Shown here piece by piece: positions 1 through 8,335 of a DNA stretch of 64,000 bases. The position numbers were made by a program, and so were the translations under genes. Position 1 is the first letter of the stretch. The number at the start of each line of letters is the position of its first letter. The notes under the pieces were generated by a model. The model made no database searches. It was given only the letters and a program-made list of their open reading frames with translations, and was not told where the DNA came from. Source of the stretch: Plantactinospora sp. KBS50 (GTDB taxonomy: Bacteria > Actinomycetota > Actinomycetes > Mycobacteriales > Micromonosporaceae); the NCBI RefSeq assembly GCF_002285795.1, contig NZ_CP022961.1, positions 4,840,001-4,904,000 on the forward strand, read 5' to 3'.

Positions 1-122
1 ATCCCCCGTACGCCCCGCCGCACCGCCCGGGGCGGCGACCTGCCGGCCCACCGGCTCCGGGGATCGTGGGGGCGTGCCGGTGCGCCGGGAGCAGCGCGGC
101 GGGCGGGGTCGGGCGCGGGCGG
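1..122. other. GC-rich intergenic edge, nothing recognised
   Basis: No start codon with a ribosome binding site and no clear hairpin is visible. It lies just past the stop codon of the minus-strand NYN gene and is cut by the window edge. Confidence 0.4.
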
Positions 123-1651
123 TCAGGACCGGGCCAGCCGGCGCAGCAGGGCGTCGGCCCCCAGCGGGTACGCGCCGTGCCGGCGTACCCCGTCGGCCAC
201 CTCGCGGTCGGAGGAGATCACCACCACCGGCCGGCCGGCCGGTTCGGCCCGGACGAGCCGGCGGATCAGCTCGTCCGCGGTCTCCCCCTTGCGGGAGAAC
301 AGCACGCGGACCCCGCGGGGCGCCGGCGGCAGGCCGTGCACCCGCTCGGCGCCGTCGAACACCACGGTCACCTCGTCGCCGGTCCGCGCGGCCAGCCCAC
401 CCAGGCCGCCGATCAGCCGCTTGCGCTGCTGCTCCAGCGACATCTCCCCGAAGCCCCGTTTGGTGACGTTGTAGCCGTCCACCACCAGGTGCGCCCGGGC
501 AGCGCCAGCAGTTCGTCCAGCCGGGCCGGATCGTCGGTGTCCAGCGCCCGCGCTCCCGAGCGGCCCGCCGGCCGGTCACCGGGTCGGGCCGCGAACTCGT
601 CGGCCACGAAGTCCGCCGGCAACCGGCTGGCCGGATCCAGCGCCAGCTCCCGACGCAGCCCCACGGCCGCCTGGCCGATGGTCTCCAGCAGCAGCCACAG
701 CCGGGCGTCGTCGACCGATCGGGCCTCCTTCGCGCTCTGCCGGGCCGCGCCCGCGGCGCTCTCCGCCTCGGCCAGCCTGGCGCGCAGCCGGCGCAGCTCG
801 CTGTCGTGGTCGGCCGCGGCGCGGTTGGCGCGGCCCTTCTCGGTCGCCAGCAGCTCGCCGAGCCGGCGTTGCTGTGCCTGCGCCTCCCGCAGCGCCCGGG
901 CCTGCACCCGGGTCTCCTCCCGTAGCTGGCCGAGTTCCTCGCGGACCCGGGCCAGCTCGTCGCGCAGCTTGTCGGCCTCCACCCGGGCCACCGCGCGGTC
1001 GTGTTCGGCGCGGGCGATCCGCTGCTCCGCCTCGCGGACCGACTCGGCCACGGCCGCGCTGTCCGCCTCGGCCCGCACCGCCGCCCCGCTGGCCGCCACG
1101 AGATCCACCCAGCCCGGCGGCCGGATGAGGTACGCCAGCGCCGCCACCTGCACCGGATCCGCCGCCGCGGGCACCGTGCCGGCGCTCAGCGCGGCACCCA
1201 GTTCCCCGGCGTCGGACAGCGCGCGGGCGCCGATGCGCTGCCGGAAGAGCGGGTCCGCGGCGAGTTGGGCGGCGATCGCGGCGCCGCCGAGCCGGGCGCG
1301 CCGGTTCGGCGCGAACTTGGCCACCCGGCGCAGCGGCACCGGCACCTCCTCGCCGGGCAGCGCGGGCAGGGCCGCCGCGGCCAGCGTGATGACCCGCTGG
1401 CGGGCGGGCTCGGGCAGCGTCGGTTCCACCTCGCGGGCCGGTTGCGCCCCGGTCCCGGCCTCGGGCCCGGCACCGTCGACCGGATCGGCGGGACCGGGAG
1501 CCCCGGCGGCCACCCCGGACGCGTCGCCACCGGCCCAGGACGGCGCCTTGGACGCGTCGCCACCGGCCCAGGACGGCGCCGCGGAGGCGCCGGTCGGGCC
1601 GGTCGCCACCGGGCCGGCTGGGCTGTCCGGGCTGGGCTCGGGGTGCGACAT
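123..1651 (-). CDS. NYN-domain (PIN-like) RNA-binding protein, frameshifted
   Basis: The C-terminal part, starting VVDGYNVTKRGF and continuing to VVISSDREVADGVRRHGA, is an NYN/YacP-type nuclease-like domain with acidic residues in VVDGYN, VVFDGAE and SSDREV. NYN proteins are PIN-like metal-dependent ribonucleases or RNA-binding proteins. The N-terminal about 390 residues contain a long Glu/Arg/Ala coiled coil (roughly 1000-760 in the window) and a low-complexity head with an 11-residue SWAGGDAS repeat copied twice. The two parts are in different frames. Restoring one G in the C/G run at 494-499 joins them into one 509-residue protein. Start ATG at 1651. The gene is divergent from the exonuclease gene at 1781. 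The substrate is not known; family assignment is good, function is inference. Confidence 0.8.
1517..1583. repeat. two tandem 33-bp copies inside the NYN gene
   Basis: The segment around 1518-1550 is repeated nearly perfectly at 1551-1583, in frame, giving two SWAGGDAS blocks in the N-terminal low-complexity head of the NYN protein. Confidence 0.8.
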
Positions 1652-1768
1652 CTGACAAGTCTCCCACCGCCGTCCAGCGGCCCGCCCGGTACGTCGAGTC
1701 AATGGGCGACCTGCGGTGTTACCGCCCGGATCGGCCACCCTGCGTGGGGAAGTGTCGTACGGGGCTTC

Positions 1769-1774
1769 TAGCCT
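1769..1774 (+). promoter_or_regulatory. -10 hexamer TAGCCT, leaderless start
   Basis: TAGCCT lies 6 nt before the GTG at 1781 and no ribosome binding site fits between, so transcription probably begins at the start codon. No clear -35 was identified. Confidence 0.55.
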
Positions 1775-1780
1775 GCCGCC

Positions 1781-3517
1781 GTGGCACAACCCGAGTACGT
1801 CCAGGACACCATCGAGGGCCTGTTCGATTCGCCCGCCGGCATTCCTGACGATCTCCCGTTGCACCGGACCACGTTCGTGGTGCTCGATCTGGAGACCACC
1901 GGCGGCTCGCCGGACGGCGGCGGCATCACCGAGGTCGGCGCGGTGAAGGTACGCGGCGGCGAGGAGCTCGGGGTGCTGGCCACCCTGGTCAACCCGGGCG
2001 AGCCGATCCCGCCGTTCATCACCGTGCTGACCGGGATCACCCAGGCGATGCTGCTGCCCGCGCCGCCGATCGAGCAGGTGCTGCCCAGCCTGCTGGAGTT
2101 TCTCCGCGACGCGGTGCTGGTCGCGCACAACGCCCCGTACGACGTGGGCTTCCTGAAGGCGGCCTGCGCCCGGCACGGCTACGCCTGGCCCAATCCGCGG
2201 GTGCTGGACACCGCCGCGCTGGCCCGCCGCGCGCTGACCACCGACGAGGTGCCCAACCGCAAGCTGGGCACGCTCGCGGCGTACTTCCGGACTCCCCGCC
2301 AGCCCAGCCACCGCGCGCTGGCCGACGCGCAGGCCACCGTCGACGTGCTGCACGGCCTGATCGGCCGGTTGGGCGGGCACCGGGTGGACACGATCGGCGG
2401 GGCGATCGAGTTCTGCCGGGCGGTCAGCCCCGCGCAGCGCCGCAAGCGGCACCTGGCCGACGGGCTGCCGCGGGTTCCGGGCGTCTACATCTTCCGGGCC
2501 GCCGACGACCGGCCGCTGTACGTGGGGACCTCGGTCGACATCGCCACCCGGGTGCGCAGCTACTTCACGGCGGCCGAGAAACGGGCCCGGATCTCGGAGA
2601 TGCTCGCCGCGGCGCAGCGGGTGGAGGCCGTGGAGTGCGCGCACGCGCTGGAGGCCGAGGTGCGCGAGCTGCGCCTGATCGCCGCGCACGCGCCGCCGTA
2701 CAACCGGCGGTCGAAGTATCCGCAGCGGGTGGTGTGGCTGAAGTTGACCTCCGAGGCGTACCCGCGGCTGTCCATGGTGGCCAAGCTGTCCGCCGGGGAC
2801 GAGGCGTACCTCGGCCCGTTCACCTCCCGCCGGGCCGCGGGGCTGGCCGCGGACGCCCTGCACGACGCGCTGCCGCTGCGCCAGTGCACGCACCGGCTGT
2901 CCACCCGCAGCACCCTGCCGGCCTGTGCCCTGGCCGAGCTGGGCCGGTGCGCCGCGCCGTGCGAGCACCGGATCTCGGTGGCGGACTACGAGCGGCGAGC
3001 CGCCGGGGAGTTCCGCCGAGCCACCACCGAGGACCCCGAGGCCGTGGTGGCGGCGCTGCTGGAGCGGATCGAGACGCTGTCGAGCGCCCAGCGGTACGAG
3101 GAGGCGGCCGTGGTGCGCGGCCGGCTGGCCGCGGTGCTGCGGGCCACCATGCGGATGCAGCGGCTGCTGGGGCTGGCCCGGATCGCCGAGCTGTCGGCCG
3201 CCCGGCGCAGCGGGGACGGCGGCTGGGAGCTGGCGGTGGTCCGGCACGGCCGGCTGGCCGGGGCCGCCCTGGCCCGCCCCGGGGTGCCGCCCCGGGCCAC
3301 CCTGGAACAGGTGCTGGCCACCGCCGAGACCGTGCGTCCCGGTCCGGGGCCGGTGCCCAACGCCACGGCCGAGGAGTCCGAACGCATCCTGTCCTGGTTG
3401 GAACGGCCGGAGACCCGGCTGGTGGCGACGTCGGAGCCGTGGGCCTCGCCGGTCCGCGGCGCGGCGCGGTTCCGCGACCTGTTGACCACCGCGGAGGCGG
3501 CCGCCGGCAATTGGTAG
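1781..3517 (+). CDS. DEDD 3'-5' exonuclease / UvrC-like GIY-YIG fusion protein
   Basis: Residues about 28-190 form a DnaQ-like exonuclease with the DEDD signatures: DLETTGG, HNAPYDVGF and HRALADAQATVD. Residues about 230-310 form a GIY-YIG domain (GVYIFRAADDRPLYVGTS) as in UvrC, followed by a UvrC-like region with a UVR-type helix pair near residues 425-470. The 578-residue length and domain order match actinobacterial homologues such as M. tuberculosis Rv2191 (from memory). It probably acts in DNA repair, processing nicked or damaged DNA, but it lacks the UvrC C-terminal RNaseH-like half, so it is not a full UvrC. The GTG start is placed by a -10 hexamer immediately upstream. Confidence 0.9.
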   Translation: MAQPEYVQDTIEGLFDSPAGIPDDLPLHRTTFVVLDLETTGGSPDGGGITEVGAVKVRGGEELGVLATLVNPGEPIPPFITVLTGITQAMLLPAPPIEQVLPSLLEFLRDAVLVAHNAPYDVGFLKAACARHGYAWPNPRVLDTAALARRALTTDEVPNRKLGTLAAYFRTPRQPSHRALADAQATVDVLHGLIGRLGGHRVDTIGGAIEFCRAVSPAQRRKRHLADGLPRVPGVYIFRAADDRPLYVGTSVDIATRVRSYFTAAEKRARISEMLAAAQRVEAVECAHALEAEVRELRLIAAHAPPYNRRSKYPQRVVWLKLTSEAYPRLSMVAKLSAGDEAYLGPFTSRRAAGLAADALHDALPLRQCTHRLSTRSTLPACALAELGRCAAPCEHRISVADYERRAAGEFRRATTEDPEAVVAALLERIETLSSAQRYEEAAVVRGRLAAVLRATMRMQRLLGLARIAELSAARRSGDGGWELAVVRHGRLAGAALARPGVPPRATLEQVLATAETVRPGPGPVPNATAEESERILSWLERPETRLVATSEPWASPVRGAARFRDLLTTAEAAAGNW

Positions 3518-3660
3518 CCGAACGACGATGAGTAACCACCCATTCGGCCAACCGATGCTCGCTTACTCTGGTAGAGAAGTGCAGTCGTGCCCGATTCGTG
3601 GCCCGCTGTCGCCCGTTCGGTTCAGCGGCGGTGGCGTAGCCGGGTGAGGAGGTGTCCCGG

Positions 3661-5445
3661 GTGGACGTCGACGCCGGTCGCGGCGCCGCTTTCGGTGGTT
3701 CCCTCCCCGCGGACTTCCCGCTGGCCCGGCGGCTGCGCACCCTGCTGTCCTGGCCGCCGGCCGACACCGATCCGGTCACCGCGCTGGTGCGCACCCACCG
3801 GGCCGTGCACTCCAACGGTGACGCCGCGGTGCTGCGCCGCGCGTACGCGATCGCCGAGAGCATGCACCGGGGGCAGTTCCGCAAGAGCGGCGAGCCGTAC
3901 ATCACCCATCCGCTCGCGGTGGCGCAGATCTGCGCCGAGCTGGGAACGGACACCACCACGCTGGTCGCGGCGCTGCTGCACGACACCGTCGAGGACACCC
4001 GGTACACGCTGGACGCGCTGGACAGCGACTTCGGACCCGAGGTGGCGCTGCTGGTCGACGGGGTGACCAAGTTCGACAAGGAGTTCTACGGCAAGGCGGC
4101 CGAGGCCGAGACGATCCGGAAAATGATCATCGCGGCCGGCAAGGACGTCCGGGTGCTGATCATCAAGCTCGCCGACCGGCTGCACAACATGCGCACCCTG
4201 GACGCCCGCTCGCCGGCCTCCCGGGCCAGGATCGCCCGGGCCACCGCCGAGGTGCTGGTGCCGCTCTGCGACCGGCTCGGCATCCAGATGCTCAAGCGGG
4301 ACCTCGACGACGCGGTGCTCATGCACCTGGAACCCGAGGAGTACGCCCGGATCGAGGCGTACGTGCTCGGCGCCCAGCGGGACCGCGAGCCGTACCTCGC
4401 CCGGGTGGTCCGGGAGGCGCGGGTGGTGCTGCGCCGCGACAAGATCACCGCGCTTGTCGACTCCCGCCCCCGGCACCTCTACTCGATCTGGAAGGACACC
4501 GTGGCCGGCGGCCACAGCACGCCGTACGACCTGCCCCGGCTGTCCGTGGTGGTCGACGGCCCGGACAACGACTGTTACGCCGCCCTGGGCGCCATCCACG
4601 GGCTCTGGCGGCCGGTGCCGGGCCGGTTCAAGGACTACGTCGCCTCCCCCAAGAACAACCTCTACCGCTCGCTGCACACCACCGTCTGCGGCCCCGACAA
4701 CCGGTCGGTGGAGGTCCTGATCCGGACCACCGCCATGCACCGCTCGGCGGAGTACGGCATCGCCGCGGACTTCCGCTACCCGAAGCCGGGCGCCGGCTCC
4801 GCGCCCAGCGCCGAGCAACTCGCCTGGCTGCGCCGGGTGCTCGACTGGGAACAGGAGACCGCGGACTCCAGCCAGTTCCTCCAGTCGCTGCGCTGCGACC
4901 TGGCCGAGTCACAGGTACAGGTCTTCGCCGAGGGCCGCCAGGTGGTGCTGCCCGCCGGGTCGACGCCGGTCGACCTCGCGTACGAACTCGGCCCGCACCG
5001 CGGGGATCACTGTCTGGCCGCGAAGGTCAACGGCCGGTTGGCCCCGCTCAGCTCGGAACTGTGCGAGGGCGACGTGGTGGAGATCTTCACCGAGGGCGAC
5101 GCGCACGCCGAACTGGACCTCGCGGTGGCGCCGCCCGGCCCCCGCCGGGAGTGGCTCGGGTTCGTGAAGTCCCCGCAGGCCCAGCTCCAGATCAACAGGT
5201 GGTTCGCCCAGCACGAGGAGCCCGGCATCTCGATCGCCGACAAGGTACGGCTCGGCCGCGCGGCGGTCGGGCTGGCGCTGCGCCGGCACAACCGCGGCCT
5301 GGCCAGCGACCGGCCGCTGAGCCAGCTCGCCGACGAGCGCGGCTATCCGGACGTGGACACCATGCTGGTGGCGGTCTTCGACCGGACGCTCGCCCCGGAG
5401 GACGTGGTGGAGCAGCTCATCGCCCTGGTGGACGATCCGGATTGA
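3661..5445 (+). CDS. RelA/SpoT-family protein (HD-synthetase-TGS), short form
   Basis: The N-terminal HD domain keeps the ppGpp hydrolase residues: His in YITHPLAVA, HD and ED in LLHDTVEDT, and the Asp/Asn pair in LADRLHNMR. A synthetase-like domain follows. It retains the DCYAALG segment, the GRFKDYVASPK loop, the Tyr of LYRSLHTT and the Glu of VEVLIRT. Other motifs deviate: GRPKH is SRPRH, and the Arg of the DLxxIR motif is Ser (DLPRLSVVV). A TGS domain is at about residues 420-480. No ACT domain is present, and at 594 residues it is shorter than typical Rel (about 750-850). GTG 3661 is chosen because GAGGAGG at 3646-3652 is correctly spaced; GTG 3652 would overlap it. Alarmone hydrolysis is likely, synthesis uncertain. 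Confidence 0.88.
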   Translation: MDVDAGRGAAFGGSLPADFPLARRLRTLLSWPPADTDPVTALVRTHRAVHSNGDAAVLRRAYAIAESMHRGQFRKSGEPYITHPLAVAQICAELGTDTTTLVAALLHDTVEDTRYTLDALDSDFGPEVALLVDGVTKFDKEFYGKAAEAETIRKMIIAAGKDVRVLIIKLADRLHNMRTLDARSPASRARIARATAEVLVPLCDRLGIQMLKRDLDDAVLMHLEPEEYARIEAYVLGAQRDREPYLARVVREARVVLRRDKITALVDSRPRHLYSIWKDTVAGGHSTPYDLPRLSVVVDGPDNDCYAALGAIHGLWRPVPGRFKDYVASPKNNLYRSLHTTVCGPDNRSVEVLIRTTAMHRSAEYGIAADFRYPKPGAGSAPSAEQLAWLRRVLDWEQETADSSQFLQSLRCDLAESQVQVFAEGRQVVLPAGSTPVDLAYELGPHRGDHCLAAKVNGRLAPLSSELCEGDVVEIFTEGDAHAELDLAVAPPGPRREWLGFVKSPQAQLQINRWFAQHEEPGISIADKVRLGRAAVGLALRRHNRGLASDRPLSQLADERGYPDVDTMLVAVFDRTLAPEDVVEQLIALVDDPD

Positions 5446-5476
5446 CCGGCCCGCCCGACCCCCCGCCGGCAACCTC

Positions 5477-5482
5477 TAGCCT
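5477..5482 (+). promoter_or_regulatory. -10 hexamer TAGCCT, leaderless start
   Basis: TAGCCT sits 6 nt before the GTG at 5489, the same hexamer and spacing as in front of the exonuclease gene at 1781. Confidence 0.55.
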
Positions 5483-5488
5483 GGAATC

Positions 5489-6019
5489 GTGACCGCAGCC
5501 CTCGCCCGCGTTCCCCGCGCCGTCCTGTACCGCGTCTTCTACCGGTTGCCGGTCAAGTTCCGACACCGGCTGGTGCGGCTGGCCGTACCCAAGTACATCG
5601 TCGGCGCGGTCGCCGTCGTCTGGGACGCCGACGCGCCGGAGCCGGGCCGGTTGCTGCTGCTGCGACAGCCGCCGGGACGCAAGTGGGGGCTGCCGGCGGG
5701 CCTGCTGCGCCGGGCCGAGCCGCCGGTCGTCGGCGCCGCCCGCGAGCTGGCCGAGGAGAGCGGGGTACGGCTGCGGCCGGACCAGCTCGCACCGGCGGTC
5801 CCGAACGCGATCGTGCACGCCCAGGGCTGGGTCGACATGGTGTTCACGGCCCGGATCCCCGCCTCCGGGGTCGAACTGGTGGTGGACGGCGCGGAGGTGT
5901 ACGAGGCGGCCTGGCACCCGGTGGACGGGCTGCCCACGCTCACCACCAACACCGCCCGGCTGCTCGGCCTCTACGGCATCGGCCCGCGCGCCGCCGGTGG
6001 CCGCGGGCCGGCGCGGTGA
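5489..6019 (+). CDS. NUDIX hydrolase
   Basis: A complete Nudix box (G-x5-E-x7-REx2EExGx) runs from GLLRRAEPP to RELAEESGV, residues about 71-93, on a fold with VGAVAVVWD as first strand. Nudix enzymes hydrolyse nucleoside diphosphates linked to another moiety; the box does not tell the substrate. The first about 30 residues are basic and hydrophobic (YRVFYRLPVKFRHRL) and precede the domain. The reading frame ends inside the start of the nucleotidyltransferase gene, so the two are likely co-transcribed. 176 residues is normal for the family. Confidence 0.9.
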   Translation: MTAALARVPRAVLYRVFYRLPVKFRHRLVRLAVPKYIVGAVAVVWDADAPEPGRLLLLRQPPGRKWGLPAGLLRRAEPPVVGAARELAEESGVRLRPDQLAPAVPNAIVHAQGWVDMVFTARIPASGVELVVDGAEVYEAAWHPVDGLPTLTTNTARLLGLYGIGPRAAGGRGPAR

Positions 6020-6944
6020 CCGGGCCGGACGGGTCGGCGGCCCGGACGACCGGCCCCGCGGGGCGGCGGCACGCCCGCCGGTCTGCGCGGTGCTGCTCGC
6101 CGCGGGCGAGGGGCGGCGGTTGCGGCCGCTCACCGAGCACCTGCCGAAGGCGCTGTGCCCGGTGGGAAACGTGGCCCTGCTGGACCGGGCGCTGGCCCGG
6201 GTCGCCGGGCTGGGCCTGACCGGCCCGCACGACGTGGCGGTCAACGCCTGCCACCTGGCCGACCAGGTGGTCCGGCGGGTGGGCGCGCGGGCCCGACTGT
6301 CGGTGGAACCCGGTCCGCCGCTGGGCACGGCCGGCGGCCTGGCCCGGCTGCGGGACTGGACCGCGGACCGGGGCGTGCTGGTCGGCAACGCCGACGGGTA
6401 CCTCGCCGACCCGGCCCGACCGCCGGGCGCCGACATCGCCGCGCTGCTGGACGGCTGGGACGGCCGGACCGTACGGCTGCTGGGGGTGCCGGTGCCCGAC
6501 CCGGACGACCCCGGCGAGTTCAGCGGACACCGCTTCGCCGGCTTCTCCCTGCTGCCGGCCCGGTACGTGCACCGGCTCCCGGCGGACGAGCCCAACCTGG
6601 TCCGGGCGGTGTGGCGGCCGGCGGAGGCGGCCGGCGAGCTGGAGATCGTGCCGTTCGCCGGGACGTACCTGGACACCGGCACCCCGGCCGACTACCTGGC
6701 GGCCAACCTGCACGCCGCCGGCGGCGCCAACCTGATCGATCCGACCGCGACGGTGACCGGAGCCTGCGCGCAGGCCGTGGTGGGGCCCTCGGCGGTGGTG
6801 CACGGCACCGTCGAGCGCGCCGTGGTGTGGCCCGGCGAGCTGGTCGACCCGGCCGAGCGGCTGCGTTCGGCGGTACGGTTCGGCGGCGGCCGGACGCTGC
6901 CGGTCGCGACGCGGACCGGCCGGCGCCCGGCAGGCACGGCCTAA
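5997..6944 (+). CDS. sugar-phosphate nucleotidyltransferase (NTP_transferase family)
   Basis: The signature LLAAGEGRRLRPLTEHLPKA is the nucleotide-binding loop of sugar-1-phosphate nucleotidyltransferases. VGNADGYL carries the metal-binding Asp region. A short C-terminal stretch (HGTVERAVVWPGELVDP) resembles a left-handed beta-helix tail, often found in mannose-1-phosphate guanylyltransferase or glucose-1-phosphate thymidylyltransferase relatives. The sugar and NTP are not determined. GTG 5997 overlaps the NUDIX end by 23 bp, which suggests translational coupling. A start inside the first 30 residues is also possible because they are low-complexity. Confidence 0.82.
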   Translation: MAAGRRGDRAGRVGGPDDRPRGAAARPPVCAVLLAAGEGRRLRPLTEHLPKALCPVGNVALLDRALARVAGLGLTGPHDVAVNACHLADQVVRRVGARARLSVEPGPPLGTAGGLARLRDWTADRGVLVGNADGYLADPARPPGADIAALLDGWDGRTVRLLGVPVPDPDDPGEFSGHRFAGFSLLPARYVHRLPADEPNLVRAVWRPAEAAGELEIVPFAGTYLDTGTPADYLAANLHAAGGANLIDPTATVTGACAQAVVGPSAVVHGTVERAVVWPGELVDPAERLRSAVRFGGGRTLPVATRTGRRPAGTA

Positions 6945-7028
6945 CATGAGCGGGACGGTCCCCGTCGCCTGGACCCGCAGCGGTCGCCGCGTGGTTCCCC
7001 AACAGTCTCCAGGAGAGGAGCACCACCG

Positions 7029-7316
7029 GTGATCACCGCGATCGTGCTGATCGACTGCGCCACCGACTCGATCCCCGAGGTCGCCGAGACGCTGGCCGAA
7101 CTGCCCGGGGTGAGCGAGGTCTACTCGGTCGCCGGCAACACCGACCTGATCGCCATCGTGCGGGTCCGGGAGTTCGACCAGATCGCCGAGGTCATCGCCG
7201 GGCGGATCTCCAAGGTGCCCGGTGTGACGAACACCGAGTCGCACATCGCCTTCCGGGCGTACTCGCAGCACGACCTGGAGCAGACCTTCGCGATCGGCCT
7301 CGCCGGGGCGGACTGA
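7029..7316 (+). CDS. stand-alone Lrp/AsnC ligand-binding (RAM) domain protein
   Basis: 95 residues, ITAIVLIDCATDSIPEVAET through SEVYSVAGNTDLIAIVRV, the beta-alpha-beta RAM/ACT-like fold of Lrp regulators with no HTH domain. Such proteins form oligomeric rings that bind amino acids; a DNA-binding role is not expected alone. The GTG start is preceded by AGGAGAGGAG at 7010-7020. A strong hairpin follows directly, so this is the last gene of the rightward group. Confidence 0.85.
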   Translation: MITAIVLIDCATDSIPEVAETLAELPGVSEVYSVAGNTDLIAIVRVREFDQIAEVIAGRISKVPGVTNTESHIAFRAYSQHDLEQTFAIGLAGAD

Positions 7317-7320
7317 CACG

Positions 7321-7368
7321 GGTACGGGTGGGTCCGGCCGACGCCAGGTCGGCGGACCCACCCGTACC
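7321..7368. terminator. near-perfect GC hairpin between convergent genes
   Basis: Arms GGTACGGGTGGGTCCG-GCCGAC and its complement (one unpaired base) with a 5-nt loop. It sits between the Lrp-like gene (plus) and the DUF4142 gene (minus), so it can stop transcription from both sides. There is no T tract. Confidence 0.75.
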
Positions 7369-7390
7369 GGATGAGCCGGTCGTCCCCCGC

Positions 7391-8110
7391 TCAGGTGGTG
7401 GCCGGGGTCGGCGTCTCGGTCGGCTCCTCGGTGGCACCGCCGGCGCCCGGCGACTCGGTGCTGCCGGTGCCCGGCGACGTGGTGGCGCCTCCGGTCGGGC
7501 TCGCGCTACCGGAGCTGACCCCCGGGCTCGGCGTGCCGGACGGGCCCGGCATGGCGATGCCCAGGCTCTGCGCCAGCGCCTGCAGCGACTCCAGGTGCGC
7601 CTGCAGGATCGGCAGCGCCTGCTGGGCCAGTTGCTTCACCGCCGGGTCGGAGCCCTGGTTGACCTCCGCCTCGGTGGCCTGGATGGCCTGCTGGTGGCCG
7701 GCCACCTGGGCGGTCACCCAGGCGTTGTCGAACGCCTGACCGTTCAGCCCCTGCAACTGGTTCAGCACCGCCTGCTGGTCGTTCGTCGGCGAGTTCGGCA
7801 ACGTCACCCCGGCCTGCGAGGCGGTGCTCTGCACCGCCTGGTCGAGCTGGGTGTGATCGGTGACGAACTGCGTCGCCAGGTCCTTGACCTGCTGGTTCGA
7901 CGCCTTCTGCTGCGCCATGTTGCCACTGGCGATTTCGGCCAGATTGACCTGGTGGATGGTCTGCAGGTACTGCCCATCCTGTTGTGACGGCGACGCGGAG
8001 CCCGATGGTGCCGCGGTCTCCTGGGTGGCCGTTGCCGCTGCCGCGGCGGCCGGCGCGAGGCCGATGACCGCCAGCCCAGCGATCACCGCCAGCCGTTTCA
8101 CGCCCAACAT
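7391..8110 (-). CDS. DUF4142 secreted protein
   Basis: A Sec-type signal (MLGVKRLAVIAGLAVIGLAPAA) is followed by a helical DUF4142 region, residues about 50-190, with the family pattern of His and Gln residues (TIHQVNLAEI, FVTDHTQLDQ, VAGHQQAI). The last about 50 residues are a Pro/Ser/Thr/Gly-rich tail. DUF4142 is related to the ferritin-like DUF305/DUF4142 families; function is unknown, probably outside the membrane. The start ATG at 8110 is chosen because AAGGGGGG lies 7 nt upstream and the signal peptide begins there; an in-frame ATG farther upstream has no such site. Confidence 0.85.
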   Translation of the reverse strand: MLGVKRLAVIAGLAVIGLAPAAAAAATATQETAAPSGSASPSQQDGQYLQTIHQVNLAEIASGNMAQQKASNQQVKDLATQFVTDHTQLDQAVQSTASQAGVTLPNSPTNDQQAVLNQLQGLNGQAFDNAWVTAQVAGHQQAIQATEAEVNQGSDPAVKQLAQQALPILQAHLESLQALAQSLGIAMPGPSGTPSPGVSSGSASPTGGATTSPGTGSTESPGAGGATEEPTETPTPATT

Positions 8111-8276
8111 GATGTTCCCCCCTTGGTCGTTGAACCGCACGGGTACCCGGTCCGGGCCGGCACACGCGGATCCTCCCGAGCCGAATGTCGCTGCCCGGCC
8201 GGCGGCATGGCGCCGACCGGGAAGGGGTAACCGGAACCGCTGGCGCGCAGGTCGCCCGGAGGGGTCGGGGACGCAC

Positions 8277-8322
8277 GGAAGGGCCCCTTCCCGTCGCGTG
8301 CCGCGACGGGAAGGGCCCTTCC
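8277..8322. terminator. long GC hairpin after qcrB
   Basis: Arms GGAAGGGCCCCTTCCCGTCG and complement (one bulged C), loop TGC. It lies downstream of the minus-strand qcrB stop at 8336 and is the likely end of the qcrCAB transcript. No T tract. Confidence 0.75.
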
Positions 8323-8335
8323 GGTACGGGTCCGG

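Noticed and set aside
413-3247. A 944-codon open frame on the minus strand
   Set aside because: Only the part below 1651 is the NYN gene. The rest is antisense to the exonuclease gene, Arg/Gly/His-rich, and an artefact of high third-position GC.
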